Positions 56,291 to 64,000 of a stretch of 64,000 bases of DNA are shown here, piece after piece. The stretch lies in NCBI RefSeq assembly GCF_008974265.1, contig NZ_BKZW01000003.1:310001-374000 (forward strand), in the 5' to 3' direction. Position numbers and translations under genes: made by a program. How positions within the stretch are numbered: the first letter of the stretch is position 1; every line of letters starts with the position of its first letter. The notes under the pieces are model-generated. The model did no database searches and was not told the DNA's origin. It saw nothing but the letters and a program-made list of their open reading frames with translations. Origin of the DNA: Dictyobacter vulcani. Its GTDB lineage: Bacteria; Chloroflexota; Ktedonobacteria; Ktedonobacterales; Ktedonobacteraceae.

Positions 56291-58372
56291 ATGGGAAGAG
56301 AACTTTTCGCTATCAAGTCGGTTGCGGTTATCGGTGCATCGGGTAATCCGCACAAATTAGGCTATACCATAGTCAAAAATCTGGTAGATTATCACTTCAA
56401 AGGTTCCATTTATCCTGTCAGCCTGCATGCTCAAACGATCCTGGGCCTCCAGACCTATCCGCACGTGGCAGACATTCCCAGGGACGTAGATCTGGCCGTG
56501 ATCTCGGTCCCTTCTGTCGCGGTACCAGGAGCTTTGCAGGAATGCGTGCAGAAGGGCGTTGCGCTGGTGATTATTATTTCGGCCGGCTTTAAGGAGATCG
56601 GTGGGTTTGGCGAAGAATTGGAGCAGAAACTGCTGGATAGTATTGCAGGATCAAATACACGCATCCTGGGACCGAATTGTCTGGGTTGGATTAATGCGTC
56701 CCAGGCATTGAATGCATCTTTTGCGGCCAATTTTCCTACATATGATGGCATCTCTTTTATTTCGCAATCTGGCGCACTGGGAACCGCGTTTTTGGATTGG
56801 ATCAGTGCTAATAATCTTGGCCTGCACAATTTTATCTCGATTGGTAATAAAGCTGATCTGGATGAGAATTTTTTTCTGGAGCGCATGCAAAGCGATCGCC
56901 TGGTGGCCTGCTATCTTGAGGATATTAGAGATGGCAGAAAAATTATGGAACTTGGACGAAAATACAATGCCGGGCGACCGGCAATTATTTTGAAACCGGG
57001 GAGAAGTGCCGCGGCCTCGGCGGCGATTAACTCGCATACTGGTGCCCTGGCTGGTGGCTATGCAGTTGTCCGGACCGCTTTGCAGCAGTGTGGTTATATC
57101 ATGGTTGACACGATCGGGGAACTCTTTTATACCATGAAAGCGCTTGCCTGGCAGCCGTTGCCGACCTTTAATAAGGTGGCTATTGTCAGTAATGCCGGTG
57201 GGGCGGCCGTCATCGCAACCGATGTGCTGGTAGAGAAAGGACTGGAACTGGCCAGTTTGAGTCCGCAGACGGTCGATATCCTTACTGATGCTTTGCCACG
57301 TACGGTCAGTATCCACAATCCAGTGGATGTGGTGGGGGATGCGCTCTCGGACCGCTATCTGCGGGCCATGGAAGCGGTGCTGCAAGATGAAGATGTTTCC
57401 GCGATCATTGTCATCCTGACTCCTCAAGTCATGACTGAGATCGAGCAGACCGCAGCCTATGTTGGTGAGATGAAGAAATATGGCAAGCCGATCCTGGCCG
57501 CTTTTATCGGCGGTACGCTGGTAGAAAAAGGCTTGCAACTGCTGGCAGAGAAGAAAATTCCTGCCTACCATTTTCCTGAAACCGCGGTGAATGTACTGGC
57601 CCACATGGTCTGGTATGCTGAATATCGCAAACGCGCTTCATATAGCTGGCTTGAGGAAGATGCTGCCAGTCTCTATGCGGCGCAACACCAGGCAGCCATT
57701 CTTGAACTTTATCAGCGCTCTCACGCTGTTAATGCTCCAGCATTGCCACCTGAAAGTGCGAATGAACTGGCTCGCCGTTATGGGATACCCGTGCCTGCAT
57801 CCTCTGTCTGTGAGAGCGTCGAGCAGGCGATCGATGCGTCGGTTGGTTATCCCTGCGTGCTGAAAATCGCTGCTCCCTCGCTTCTGCATAAGTCGGATAT
57901 TGGTGGCGTGATTACTGATATCAAAGATGAAGCCACTCTGCGTGCAGGCTACTTGCAACTTGAGGAGATTATTCGCCAGCATCAGATCCCAGAAGCTACG
58001 ATCCTTGTTCAGCAGCAGGTTGGCGAGGGAACTCCAGTGATCATTGGTGCGACACGGGATGCGAACTTTGGCACGGTACTGATTTTTGGCAGTGGTGGCA
58101 TCTATACTGAGATCCTGCATGATATTTCTCGCCGGATCGCGCCGGTAGAACGCCATGAACTCCAGAAAATGCTGGAAGAGACACGCATCTACGAGATCCT
58201 TAAGGGGGCGCGTGGCCAGAAGGCAGCGGACATCGCGGGGATTATCACTGTGTTAAAAGCGGTTGAATATTTGATGCAGGACTATGCTTTTATCCAGGCA
58301 ATCGACATTAATCCATTAGTGATCAATGAGCAGGGGATGTGTGCTGTGGATATTAAGGTCTTGCTTGCTTAG
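56291..58372 (+). CDS. ADP-forming acyl-CoA synthetase (fused alpha and beta)
   Basis: The 693-residue enzyme converts an acyl-CoA, usually acetyl-CoA, ADP and phosphate to acid, ATP and CoA, or the reverse. Domains in order: CoA-binding (VAVIGASGNPHKLGYTIVKN), the ligase domains with the phospho-His in INSHTGALAGG, and the ATP-grasp domain from about 480 (GYPCVLKIAAPSLLHKSDIG, then AIDINPLVINEQG). Alpha and beta parts, separate in some archaea, are fused here. No acetyltransferase domain is present. It stands just upstream of the hydrogenase operon but ends at its own terminator. Confidence 0.9.
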   Translation: MGRELFAIKSVAVIGASGNPHKLGYTIVKNLVDYHFKGSIYPVSLHAQTILGLQTYPHVADIPRDVDLAVISVPSVAVPGALQECVQKGVALVIIISAGFKEIGGFGEELEQKLLDSIAGSNTRILGPNCLGWINASQALNASFAANFPTYDGISFISQSGALGTAFLDWISANNLGLHNFISIGNKADLDENFFLERMQSDRLVACYLEDIRDGRKIMELGRKYNAGRPAIILKPGRSAAASAAINSHTGALAGGYAVVRTALQQCGYIMVDTIGELFYTMKALAWQPLPTFNKVAIVSNAGGAAVIATDVLVEKGLELASLSPQTVDILTDALPRTVSIHNPVDVVGDALSDRYLRAMEAVLQDEDVSAIIVILTPQVMTEIEQTAAYVGEMKKYGKPILAAFIGGTLVEKGLQLLAEKKIPAYHFPETAVNVLAHMVWYAEYRKRASYSWLEEDAASLYAAQHQAAILELYQRSHAVNAPALPPESANELARRYGIPVPASSVCESVEQAIDASVGYPCVLKIAAPSLLHKSDIGGVITDIKDEATLRAGYLQLEEIIRQHQIPEATILVQQQVGEGTPVIIGATRDANFGTVLIFGSGGIYTEILHDISRRIAPVERHELQKMLEETRIYEILKGARGQKAADIAGIITVLKAVEYLMQDYAFIQAIDINPLVINEQGMCAVDIKVLLA

Positions 58373-58383
58373 AGGTGAACCAT

Positions 58384-58430
58384 GTGTGACATGCTTTCAG
58401 CGTAGGCCTGAAGGGATGTCACACGTTTTG
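58384..58430 (+). terminator. terminator of the acyl-CoA synthetase gene
   Basis: GTGTGACAT at 58384-58392 and ATGTCACAC at 58416-58424 pair perfectly, an inner TTCAG/CTGAA stem extends the hairpin, and GTTTTG follows. Confidence 0.75.
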
Positions 58431-58433
58431 TTC

Positions 58434-58461
58434 TTGACAGCGTCCAATGATGTAGTGTAAT
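58434..58461 (+). promoter_or_regulatory. promoter of the hydrogenase operon
   Basis: TTGACA at 58434-58439, a 16-base spacer and TGTAAT at 58456-58461. It leaves a 5' untranslated stretch of about 150 bases before the ATG at 58619. Confidence 0.7.
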
Positions 58462-58618
58462 GTCTCTTTGTATGCTTGCTTAGGATAATATAGGAGTCGA
58501 ACAGCCTCCTCCTTTTGCTGTTTGCTAGCTATTTTGTAGCTCGTGTTTATCCTGATCTCCCCTGTAACTGTGACCCTTCCAGTGTGAATACATAAGTGTG
58601 ACGATGAAGAGGCTAACT

Positions 58619-59647
58619 ATGGTCACCAGAGCACGTGTGGAAGAAGTACACATCATTTGGATGACGGCTGGACTCAGCTGTGATGGGGATACAATCTCTA
58701 TTACGGCGGCGACGCAGCCGAGTATTGAGGACGTACTTTTAGGCGCCATCCCCGGTTTACCGAAAGTACATTTACACAATCCTGTGCTAGCTTTTGAGAC
58801 TGGAGCCAGTTTCATGTCCTGGTGGTATAAAGCTGAGCGTGGTGAGCTTGATCCTTTTGTGCTGGTGGTTGAAGGTTCCGTTCCTAATGAAAAAATTAAG
58901 GCGGAGGGCTACTGGGCCGCCCTGGGTACCGATGACAGCGGCCAGCCCATCAAGACCAATGAGTGGATTGATCGCTTAGCACCGAAAGCCTGGGCGGTCG
59001 TTGCTGCGGGTACCTGTGCAACCTATGGTGGTATCCACGCGATGTCCGGTAATCCCACCGGAGCTATGGGCCTGCCGGATTATCTGGGCTGGGACTGGAA
59101 AGCACTGTCAGGTGCTCCTATTGTCTGTGTGCCCGGATGTCCTGTTCAGCCTGATAATTTTATGGAGACGTTGCTCTACCTGCTGTATCAAGCGGCTGGC
59201 CTGGCCCCGATGATTCCTCTGGATGAAGCATTGCGTCCAACCTGGCTGTTCAATCAAACGGTGCATGAAGGTTGTGATCGTGCAGGCTACTTTGAACAGG
59301 GGGAATTCGCGACCGAGTATGGCTCCCCGACATGCATCGTCAAACTGGGCTGCTGGGGTCCAGTCGTGCAGTGTAATGTGCCTAAACGTGGTTGGATGGC
59401 CGGTATCGGCGGGTGCCCGAATGTTGGCGGCATCTGCATTGGCTGTACCATGCCCGGCTTCCCCGATAAATTTATGCCGTTTATGGACGAGCCACCGGGC
59501 GGCAAACTCTCCTCTAGCGTAACGCGCTCGTATGGCCGTGTGATTCGCACCCTGCGCCAGTTTACCAATGACACCCTGAATAAGGAGCCTTCGTGGCGTC
59601 ATAAAGGGAAGGTTCTCACGACGGGCTATCAACCAACGTGGAAATGA
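58619..59647 (+). CDS. hhyS: group 1h [NiFe]-hydrogenase small subunit
   Basis: This iron-sulfur subunit passes electrons from the [NiFe] centre of an H2-oxidising hydrogenase. I use the ATG at 58619 (MVTRARVEEVHIIWMTAG) with AAGAGG six bases upstream. The proximal-cluster motif reads SCDGD, with Asp24 where other groups have Cys, the three-Cys-one-Asp arrangement reported for the oxygen-tolerant actinobacterial-type enzyme. Other ligands lie in AAGTCATYGG, VPGCPVQP, HEGCDRAGYF, LGCWGPVVQC and GGCPNVGGICIGC. No twin-arginine signal is present, so it stays cytoplasmic. It is 25 bases before the large-subunit gene and shares its transcript. Confidence 0.95.
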   Translation: MVTRARVEEVHIIWMTAGLSCDGDTISITAATQPSIEDVLLGAIPGLPKVHLHNPVLAFETGASFMSWWYKAERGELDPFVLVVEGSVPNEKIKAEGYWAALGTDDSGQPIKTNEWIDRLAPKAWAVVAAGTCATYGGIHAMSGNPTGAMGLPDYLGWDWKALSGAPIVCVPGCPVQPDNFMETLLYLLYQAAGLAPMIPLDEALRPTWLFNQTVHEGCDRAGYFEQGEFATEYGSPTCIVKLGCWGPVVQCNVPKRGWMAGIGGCPNVGGICIGCTMPGFPDKFMPFMDEPPGGKLSSSVTRSYGRVIRTLRQFTNDTLNKEPSWRHKGKVLTTGYQPTWK

Positions 59648-59672
59648 TATCCGGCGATGCTCCACGCATTCA

Positions 59673-61502
59673 ATGGGGAAGGAGATACATATAACTGTGA
59701 GCACTGAAATCAAACGACCGGGGCCCGGTAAGGTTCCGCCACAGTTAGTCGAGATGTCCTGGGATCCGATTACACGTATTGTTGGTAGCCTGGGCATCTA
59801 TACCAAGATAGATTTCAACCAGCGTCAGGTGGTGGAATGCCACAGTACCTCTTCGATCTTTCGTGGCTATAGTCTGTTTATGCAGGGCAAAGATCCACGC
59901 GATGCGCATTTTATTACCAGTCGTATATGTGGTATCTGTGGTGACAACCATGCTACCTGTGCCGTCTACGCCCAGAATATGGCCTTTGGGGTCGTCCCGC
60001 CGCCCATTGGTGAATGGATCCTCAATCTCGGTGAAGCGGCCGAGTATATGTTTGATCACTGCCTGTATCAGGATAATCTGGTCGGGGTAGATTTCTGTGA
60101 GCAAATGGTCAAGGAGACCAATCCAGGTGTGTTAGCAAAGGCTGAACATACCGAGGCTCCCCATGCGCATCTGCATGGGTATCGCACCATCGCTGATATC
60201 ATGCGCTCGCTTAATCCCTTTACCGGTGAATTCTATCGCGAATCCCTGCAAATGAGTCGTACCACGCGCGAGAAATTCTGCCTGATGGAAGGACGTCATG
60301 TGCATCCTTCGACCCTCTATCCAGGTGGCGTTGGTACCGTAGCAACTATTCAGGTCTTTACGGACTACCTGGTCCGGCTGATGAAATATGTCGAATTTAT
60401 GAAGAAGGTTGTGCCGATGCATGATGATCTGTTCGACTTTTTCTATGAAGCTTTACCAGGCTATGAAAAGGTTGGACAGCGGCAGGTGTTGTTGGGTTGC
60501 TGGGGGGCGTTCCAGGATCCAAATTACTGTGATTATGATTATCGCAACATGGAGCGCTGGGGTGAGGCCATGTTTGTCACGCCTGGCATTGTGATCGATG
60601 GCAAACTACGCACCACCAATCTGGTTGATATCAATCTTGGCATGCGCATCTTGCTGGGCAGTTCCTTCTATGAGGACTGGCAGAACCAGCCAACCTTTGT
60701 GGATAAGGATCCACTCGGCAATCCTGTTGACAGGCGCCATCCCTGGAATCAGACGACGCTCCCGCGTCCGCAGAAGCGCGATTTCCAGGGCAACTATAGC
60801 TGGGTGATGTCGCCGCGCTGGTATGATGAGCGCACAGGTAAATATCTGGCGTTAGATACCGGTGGTGGTCCAATTGCCCGTCTCTGGACGACTGCACTGG
60901 CAGGCCTGGTTGATCTGGGAGGATATATTCAGGCGACCGGCCATAGCGTCAAGATCCGTCTGCCAAAGACGGCGCTCAAGCCTGAAATGGAACTGGAGTG
61001 GAAGATTCCGCGCTGGAGCAATGCATTGGAGCGGGATCGTGCGCGAACGTACTTCCAGGCCTATGCAGCGGCGGCAGCGCTCTACTTCGTGGATAAAGCT
61101 TTAGAAGAAGTACGTGCTGGCCGGACCAAAACCTGGTCAGACTTCAAAGTACCGCAGGATGCTATTGGTTGCGGTTTCCACGAAGCGGTGCGGGGCGTGC
61201 TTTCCCATCACGTGGTCATTCGCGATGGCAAGATTGCCAACTATCATCCGTATCCTCCAACGCCATGGAACGCCAATCCACGCGACATCTATGGTACACC
61301 TGGACCCTATGAAGACGCAGTCCAGAATACGCCGATTTTTGAAGAGAATGGTCCAGACAACTTTAAAGGTATTGATATTATGCGTGCCGTGCGGAGCTTT
61401 GATCCCTGTCTCCCATGTGGTGTCCATATGTACCTGGGCGAAGGCAAAGAACTGCAAATTGTGCACTCGCCTACTTTTGGTGTGAATCCTCAGGTACCGT
61501 AA
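59673..61502 (+). CDS. hhyL: group 1h [NiFe]-hydrogenase large subunit
   Basis: This is the catalytic subunit with the Ni-Fe centre. The L1 motif is RICGICGDNHATC (about 83-95) and the L2 motif is DPCLPCGVH near residue 577-585. About 24 residues follow the His and would be clipped by a maturation protease. The sequence blocks (TRIVGSLGIYTKIDF, EAPHAHLHGYRTIADIMRSL, EGRHVHPSTLYPGGVGTVAT) are those of the high-affinity group 1h enzymes that use atmospheric H2. The first codon at 59673 lacks a ribosome site while AAGGAG lies at 59679, so a GTG at 59697 may be the true start. Confidence 0.95.
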   Translation: MGKEIHITVSTEIKRPGPGKVPPQLVEMSWDPITRIVGSLGIYTKIDFNQRQVVECHSTSSIFRGYSLFMQGKDPRDAHFITSRICGICGDNHATCAVYAQNMAFGVVPPPIGEWILNLGEAAEYMFDHCLYQDNLVGVDFCEQMVKETNPGVLAKAEHTEAPHAHLHGYRTIADIMRSLNPFTGEFYRESLQMSRTTREKFCLMEGRHVHPSTLYPGGVGTVATIQVFTDYLVRLMKYVEFMKKVVPMHDDLFDFFYEALPGYEKVGQRQVLLGCWGAFQDPNYCDYDYRNMERWGEAMFVTPGIVIDGKLRTTNLVDINLGMRILLGSSFYEDWQNQPTFVDKDPLGNPVDRRHPWNQTTLPRPQKRDFQGNYSWVMSPRWYDERTGKYLALDTGGGPIARLWTTALAGLVDLGGYIQATGHSVKIRLPKTALKPEMELEWKIPRWSNALERDRARTYFQAYAAAAALYFVDKALEEVRAGRTKTWSDFKVPQDAIGCGFHEAVRGVLSHHVVIRDGKIANYHPYPPTPWNANPRDIYGTPGPYEDAVQNTPIFEENGPDNFKGIDIMRAVRSFDPCLPCGVHMYLGEGKELQIVHSPTFGVNPQVP

Positions 61503-61574
61503 ATAGCAAGCCTGTTTTCCTGCCGACTAAGAAAGCGGCAGGAAAACAGCTCGATTTCGACGAAAGGTGCCACC

Positions 61575-62150
61575 ATGCAACGCGATACGCAGCAACAACA
61601 GCAAGCAGAACGCATTGACGTATTGATCCAGCAAGTGGCGACGCTCGCTGATCCGCAGGCACGTACGATGGCGCAGGAACTGGTGCAATGTACCATGGCC
61701 ATGTATGGCGACTGCCTGGCTCGTATGCTGGAGGTGATCGGACAAAGTGAGCTAGCGGGCACAGAGATTATCGCGGCTCTGGGTGCGGACGAACTGGTTG
61801 GTCCACTTCTCCTGTTGCATGGTTTACATCCTGTGGATATGCAGACGCGTATCCAGCGTGCTCTGGAGGAGCAGCGTCCTTATCTGCAGAAGCATGGTGG
61901 GGATGTGGAACTGGTCAGGATTGAAGAGGGAATCGGCTATTTTACTTTCAAGGGTAGCTGTCAGGGCTGTGCCGCTTCGAGTAGCAAGTTGCTCCGTAGT
62001 ATCGAGGAGGCTATTTATCAGGTAGCCCCGGAACTGGATGAGATTATTGCCGTGGAGGCTGAGAAACGCGCCGTTCAGCCAGTCAAGTTTATGCCCACCC
62101 GTCGCCGTAAGCCCGAAGCAGTTGTGTCCAGTGGATCAGGAGAGGATTAG
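61575..62150 (+). CDS. NifU-C domain protein of the hydrogenase cluster
   Basis: The 191-residue protein has an N-terminal helical region of about 90 residues and a NifU-like C-terminal domain with RPYLQKHGGDVELV and the cluster-binding CQGC (about 129-132). Such domains carry Fe-S clusters to target proteins. The ATG at 61575 has GAAAGGTG upstream. Genes of this type follow hhyS and hhyL in actinobacterial clusters, suggesting Fe-S loading or electron transfer for the hydrogenase. Confidence 0.88.
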   Translation: MQRDTQQQQQAERIDVLIQQVATLADPQARTMAQELVQCTMAMYGDCLARMLEVIGQSELAGTEIIAALGADELVGPLLLLHGLHPVDMQTRIQRALEEQRPYLQKHGGDVELVRIEEGIGYFTFKGSCQGCAASSSKLLRSIEEAIYQVAPELDEIIAVEAEKRAVQPVKFMPTRRRKPEAVVSSGSGED

Positions 62151-62153
62151 TCG

Positions 62154-62846
62154 ATGTGTGCTCGGGCTGCCTATACTTCCATGCGTAGATTGCGCCAGTT
62201 GCTGCAGACGCCAGTATCGGCTACTGGCATGGCAGCAGCAGAGCATTGTGAGTTATGCAATGAACTACTTGCCACTAACCATCGCCACCTGTGGGATTGG
62301 GCGGCCCGGAACGTTGTGTGTGTCTGTAGTGCCTGCTCATTATTGATGATCCGTCCAGGTGCCGCCGCGGGCAAGTATCGCCTGATTCCGGAGCGCTATC
62401 TAGCTGTAACCGATTTTGAACTCACCACCAGCGCCTGGAGTGCTCTCTTGATCCCGGTCAACATGGCTTTCCTGGTCCAGAGTGCTCAGCCAGAGCCGCA
62501 TGTCTCGGCCTTCTATCCCGGACCCGCTGGCGCGATTGAGTCGGTGTTGGACACCGACCAGTGGCAGTCTCTGCTGCAGGTGAATCCCGTGCTGGCCGCG
62601 TTGGAGGCGGAGGTAGAAGCTTTGCTGATCAATCGGATGCGTGCACCCTATACTTACTACCTGGTGCCGATCGATAGCTGTTATCGGTTGGTTGGTTTGC
62701 TGCGGCGCTCCTGGCATGGTTTTAGTGGTGGTGATGAAGCATGGCAGAGCATGGATGACTATTTTGTAGCGCTACAAGCACAGGCGATGGTCTGTGATCA
62801 GCTTTCAGTGACGAAAGGATCAGTTGATGCCAGATCTAAACTTTGA
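62154..62846 (+). CDS. hydrogenase-cluster protein, DUF5947 type
   Basis: The 230-residue protein has four Cys in two pairs near the N-terminus (CELCNELL at about 31 and CVCSAC at about 55-60), probably a zinc or Fe-S site. HRHLWDWAARNVVCVC lies between, and a C-terminal block includes YYLVPIDSCYRLVGLLRRSW. I recognise the arrangement as the DUF5947 partner seen beside group 1h hydrogenases; the biochemical role is not known. It starts three bases after the NifU-like gene stop and overlaps the next gene by 20 bases. Confidence 0.75.
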   Translation: MCARAAYTSMRRLRQLLQTPVSATGMAAAEHCELCNELLATNHRHLWDWAARNVVCVCSACSLLMIRPGAAAGKYRLIPERYLAVTDFELTTSAWSALLIPVNMAFLVQSAQPEPHVSAFYPGPAGAIESVLDTDQWQSLLQVNPVLAALEAEVEALLINRMRAPYTYYLVPIDSCYRLVGLLRRSWHGFSGGDEAWQSMDDYFVALQAQAMVCDQLSVTKGSVDARSKL

Positions 62847-63477
62847 GGTGACCGGAGCGGAAATAATACCCTTTGCCGCCACACCCACGCTGGGCTTTAC
62901 CGTCAATATTACCAACGCGGTGCCTGCACAGCTTATTTCCAACGTATCTTTGAGCTGTCAATTGCAGATTGTGGCTCCCCAGCGTCGTTATAACCGCGAG
63001 GAGCAACTGGGCCTGCAGGATGTCTTCGGCACTCCCGAGCGTTGGGGCCAGACCCTGCGGAACTTCTTATGGCAACATGTCAGTGTTGTCGTGCCTGCGT
63101 TTACCGATAGCATTACCTTCACCTTGCCGGTAAGCTGTACCTATGATTTTGAAGTACTCAGTACCAGATATCTGGCTACCTTACAGGACGGGATGGTCCC
63201 GCTGCTTTTCTTATTTAGTGGCACTATTTTTTATCAGGATGAAGAAGATAATTTGCAGGTCAGCCGTGTCTCCTGGTCCAAGGAAGCGATCTATCGTTTG
63301 CCCATCTCACTCTGGCAGTTGATGATCGAGCAATATTATCCCCATACCAACTGGATTCGCTTGCAGCGTGATGTCTTTGATCAACTCTATACCTATAAAG
63401 TCCAGCAGGGCCTGCCCACCTGGGAGGAAGCGATCAACAAGTTACTGGCGACAGCGCATCAGGAGGTGAAGCCATGA
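62827..63477 (+). CDS. hydrogenase-cluster protein, DUF6084 type
   Basis: The 216-residue product starts at ATG 62827 (MPDLNFEVTGAEIIPFAATP) inside the end of the previous gene. Its sequence is mostly beta-strand (LGFTVNITNAVPAQLISNVS, then DSITFTLPVSCTYDFEVLST) and ends with a helical part (NWIRLQRDVFDQLYTYKVQQ). There is no metal motif or signal. It resembles the DUF6084 protein found in group 1h hydrogenase clusters. Role unknown; assembly or anchoring of the hydrogenase complex is a reasonable guess. Confidence 0.72.
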   Translation: MPDLNFEVTGAEIIPFAATPTLGFTVNITNAVPAQLISNVSLSCQLQIVAPQRRYNREEQLGLQDVFGTPERWGQTLRNFLWQHVSVVVPAFTDSITFTLPVSCTYDFEVLSTRYLATLQDGMVPLLFLFSGTIFYQDEEDNLQVSRVSWSKEAIYRLPISLWQLMIEQYYPHTNWIRLQRDVFDQLYTYKVQQGLPTWEEAINKLLATAHQEVKP

Positions 63478-64000
63478 AGTTAGCACAGATGAAAGAGATC
63501 GCGGACGCCATCCTCTATGAGGGATATCTGCTCTATCCTTATCGCCGTTCTGCCATCAAAAATCGGCAGCGTTGGACCTTTGGTGTTGTCTATCCACAGG
63601 CCTACAGTCTGGCCCGGGGAGGGCAGGAGCCGTGGACGATGCGTACCGAGTGCCTGTTTCGAGGAACACCCCACCAGACGCAATTGACGGTAATGGTGCG
63701 CTTCTTACATCTCTTGCAAAATAACGTGGTTCATGTGGATAAGCCTGCGGCCATTGCTCACGATGGACTGATCGTGCCACGCCAGATGCATGAAGAGTGG
63801 GAAGAAGGCGTGACGCGTGAAATTATCCTACCAGATCTGACCCTGAGGCGTGTACTGACCCAACCGATCGAGCAGGTGATTTCGTTTCCCGGCCGTTATG
63901 TGGTCCAGAGTTTATCCAATGGATCGATACGCTCTTCATGGCGTGAGCAGCAAGATATTCTGGGTCTGGTCAAGATCTCGGCTTCTAACGTGCAGGCAGA
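63474..64000 (+). CDS. hydrogenase-cluster accessory protein, N-terminal part (cut by window edge)
   Basis: The frame from ATG 63474 has AGGAGGTGAAGCC upstream, an excellent ribosome site, and stays open for 175 codons to the end of the window. It begins MKLAQMKEIADAILYEGYLL, continues YPYRRSAIKNRQRWTFGVVY and runs to QQDILGLVKISASNVQA. The ATG overlaps the stop of the previous gene by four bases (ATGA), so it is translated with it. I recall similar proteins, with the YEGYLLYPYR block, in group 1h clusters, but no function is known. Confidence 0.8.
   Translation, partial: MKLAQMKEIADAILYEGYLLYPYRRSAIKNRQRWTFGVVYPQAYSLARGGQEPWTMRTECLFRGTPHQTQLTVMVRFLHLLQNNVVHVDKPAAIAHDGLIVPRQMHEEWEEGVTREIILPDLTLRRVLTQPIEQVISFPGRYVVQSLSNGSIRSSWREQQDILGLVKISASNVQA

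Overview
The window reads as chromosomal DNA of a spore-forming or filamentous Chloroflexota bacterium, most likely class Ktedonobacteria. This is inferred from a group 1h ('actinobacterial-type') uptake [NiFe]-hydrogenase cluster with its DUF5947/DUF6084-type partners, ClpE-like chaperones behind CIRCE-type operators, HEAT/WD40 regulatory proteins and many small palindromic intergenic repeats. There is no rRNA, no tRNA I can support, no CRISPR array and no prophage.

Layout. 1-9 kb: the 5' end of an MFS exporter (minus strand), a small membrane protein, a trehalose-6-phosphate-synthase-type GT20 enzyme, an alpha/beta hydrolase, an RhtA-like exporter, a frameshifted HNH-type protein, and an ECF sigma factor directly followed by a HEAT-TM-WD40 protein. 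9-17 kb: an MFS carrier, a CopC-CopD fusion, a Gly/Ser/Cys-repeat peptide with a poly-His tail, the hydrogenase maturation gene hypF and the principal sigma factor. 17-26 kb: a metallophosphoesterase behind a perfect PerR-type box, nested palindromic repeats, a LysR/DHA2-exporter pair, a hydrolase-cupin/MarR unit, a peroxiredoxin-DsbA fusion and a TIM-barrel epimerase. 27-32 kb: two tandem ClpE-like AAA+ genes, each with CIRCE-like operators. 32-42 kb: a sugar-use locus with an oligopeptide-type ABC importer (fused double ATPase, two permeases, lipoprotein), a ROK regulator and a GH35 beta-galactosidase. 42-48 kb: a TetR/glycosyltransferase pair and a TPP-riboswitch-controlled thiamine-precursor importer. 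48-58 kb: fasciclin, DinB, response regulator, SDR, CDP-alcohol phosphatidyltransferase, stress protein, GT2, a ClpN/pseudo-AAA/zinc-ribbon protein and an ADP-forming acyl-CoA synthetase. 58.6-64 kb: the hydrogenase operon (small subunit, large subunit, NifU-like protein and three accessory genes), running off the edge.

How it fits together. The hydrogenase operon and the distant hypF suggest persistence by oxidising trace H2. The ABC importer, ROK regulator and GH35 enzyme form a beta-galactoside scavenging unit. Heat and oxidative stress control is visible as CIRCE-like, PerR-like and MarR operators.

Sequence quality. At least six genes are broken by single-base losses in short C/G runs where the alternate frame restores the family sequence. 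A roughly 550-bp block around 50.2-51.4 kb is present twice with read-like noise. Many 'broken' genes here are therefore probably intact in the organism, and this draft carries indel errors.
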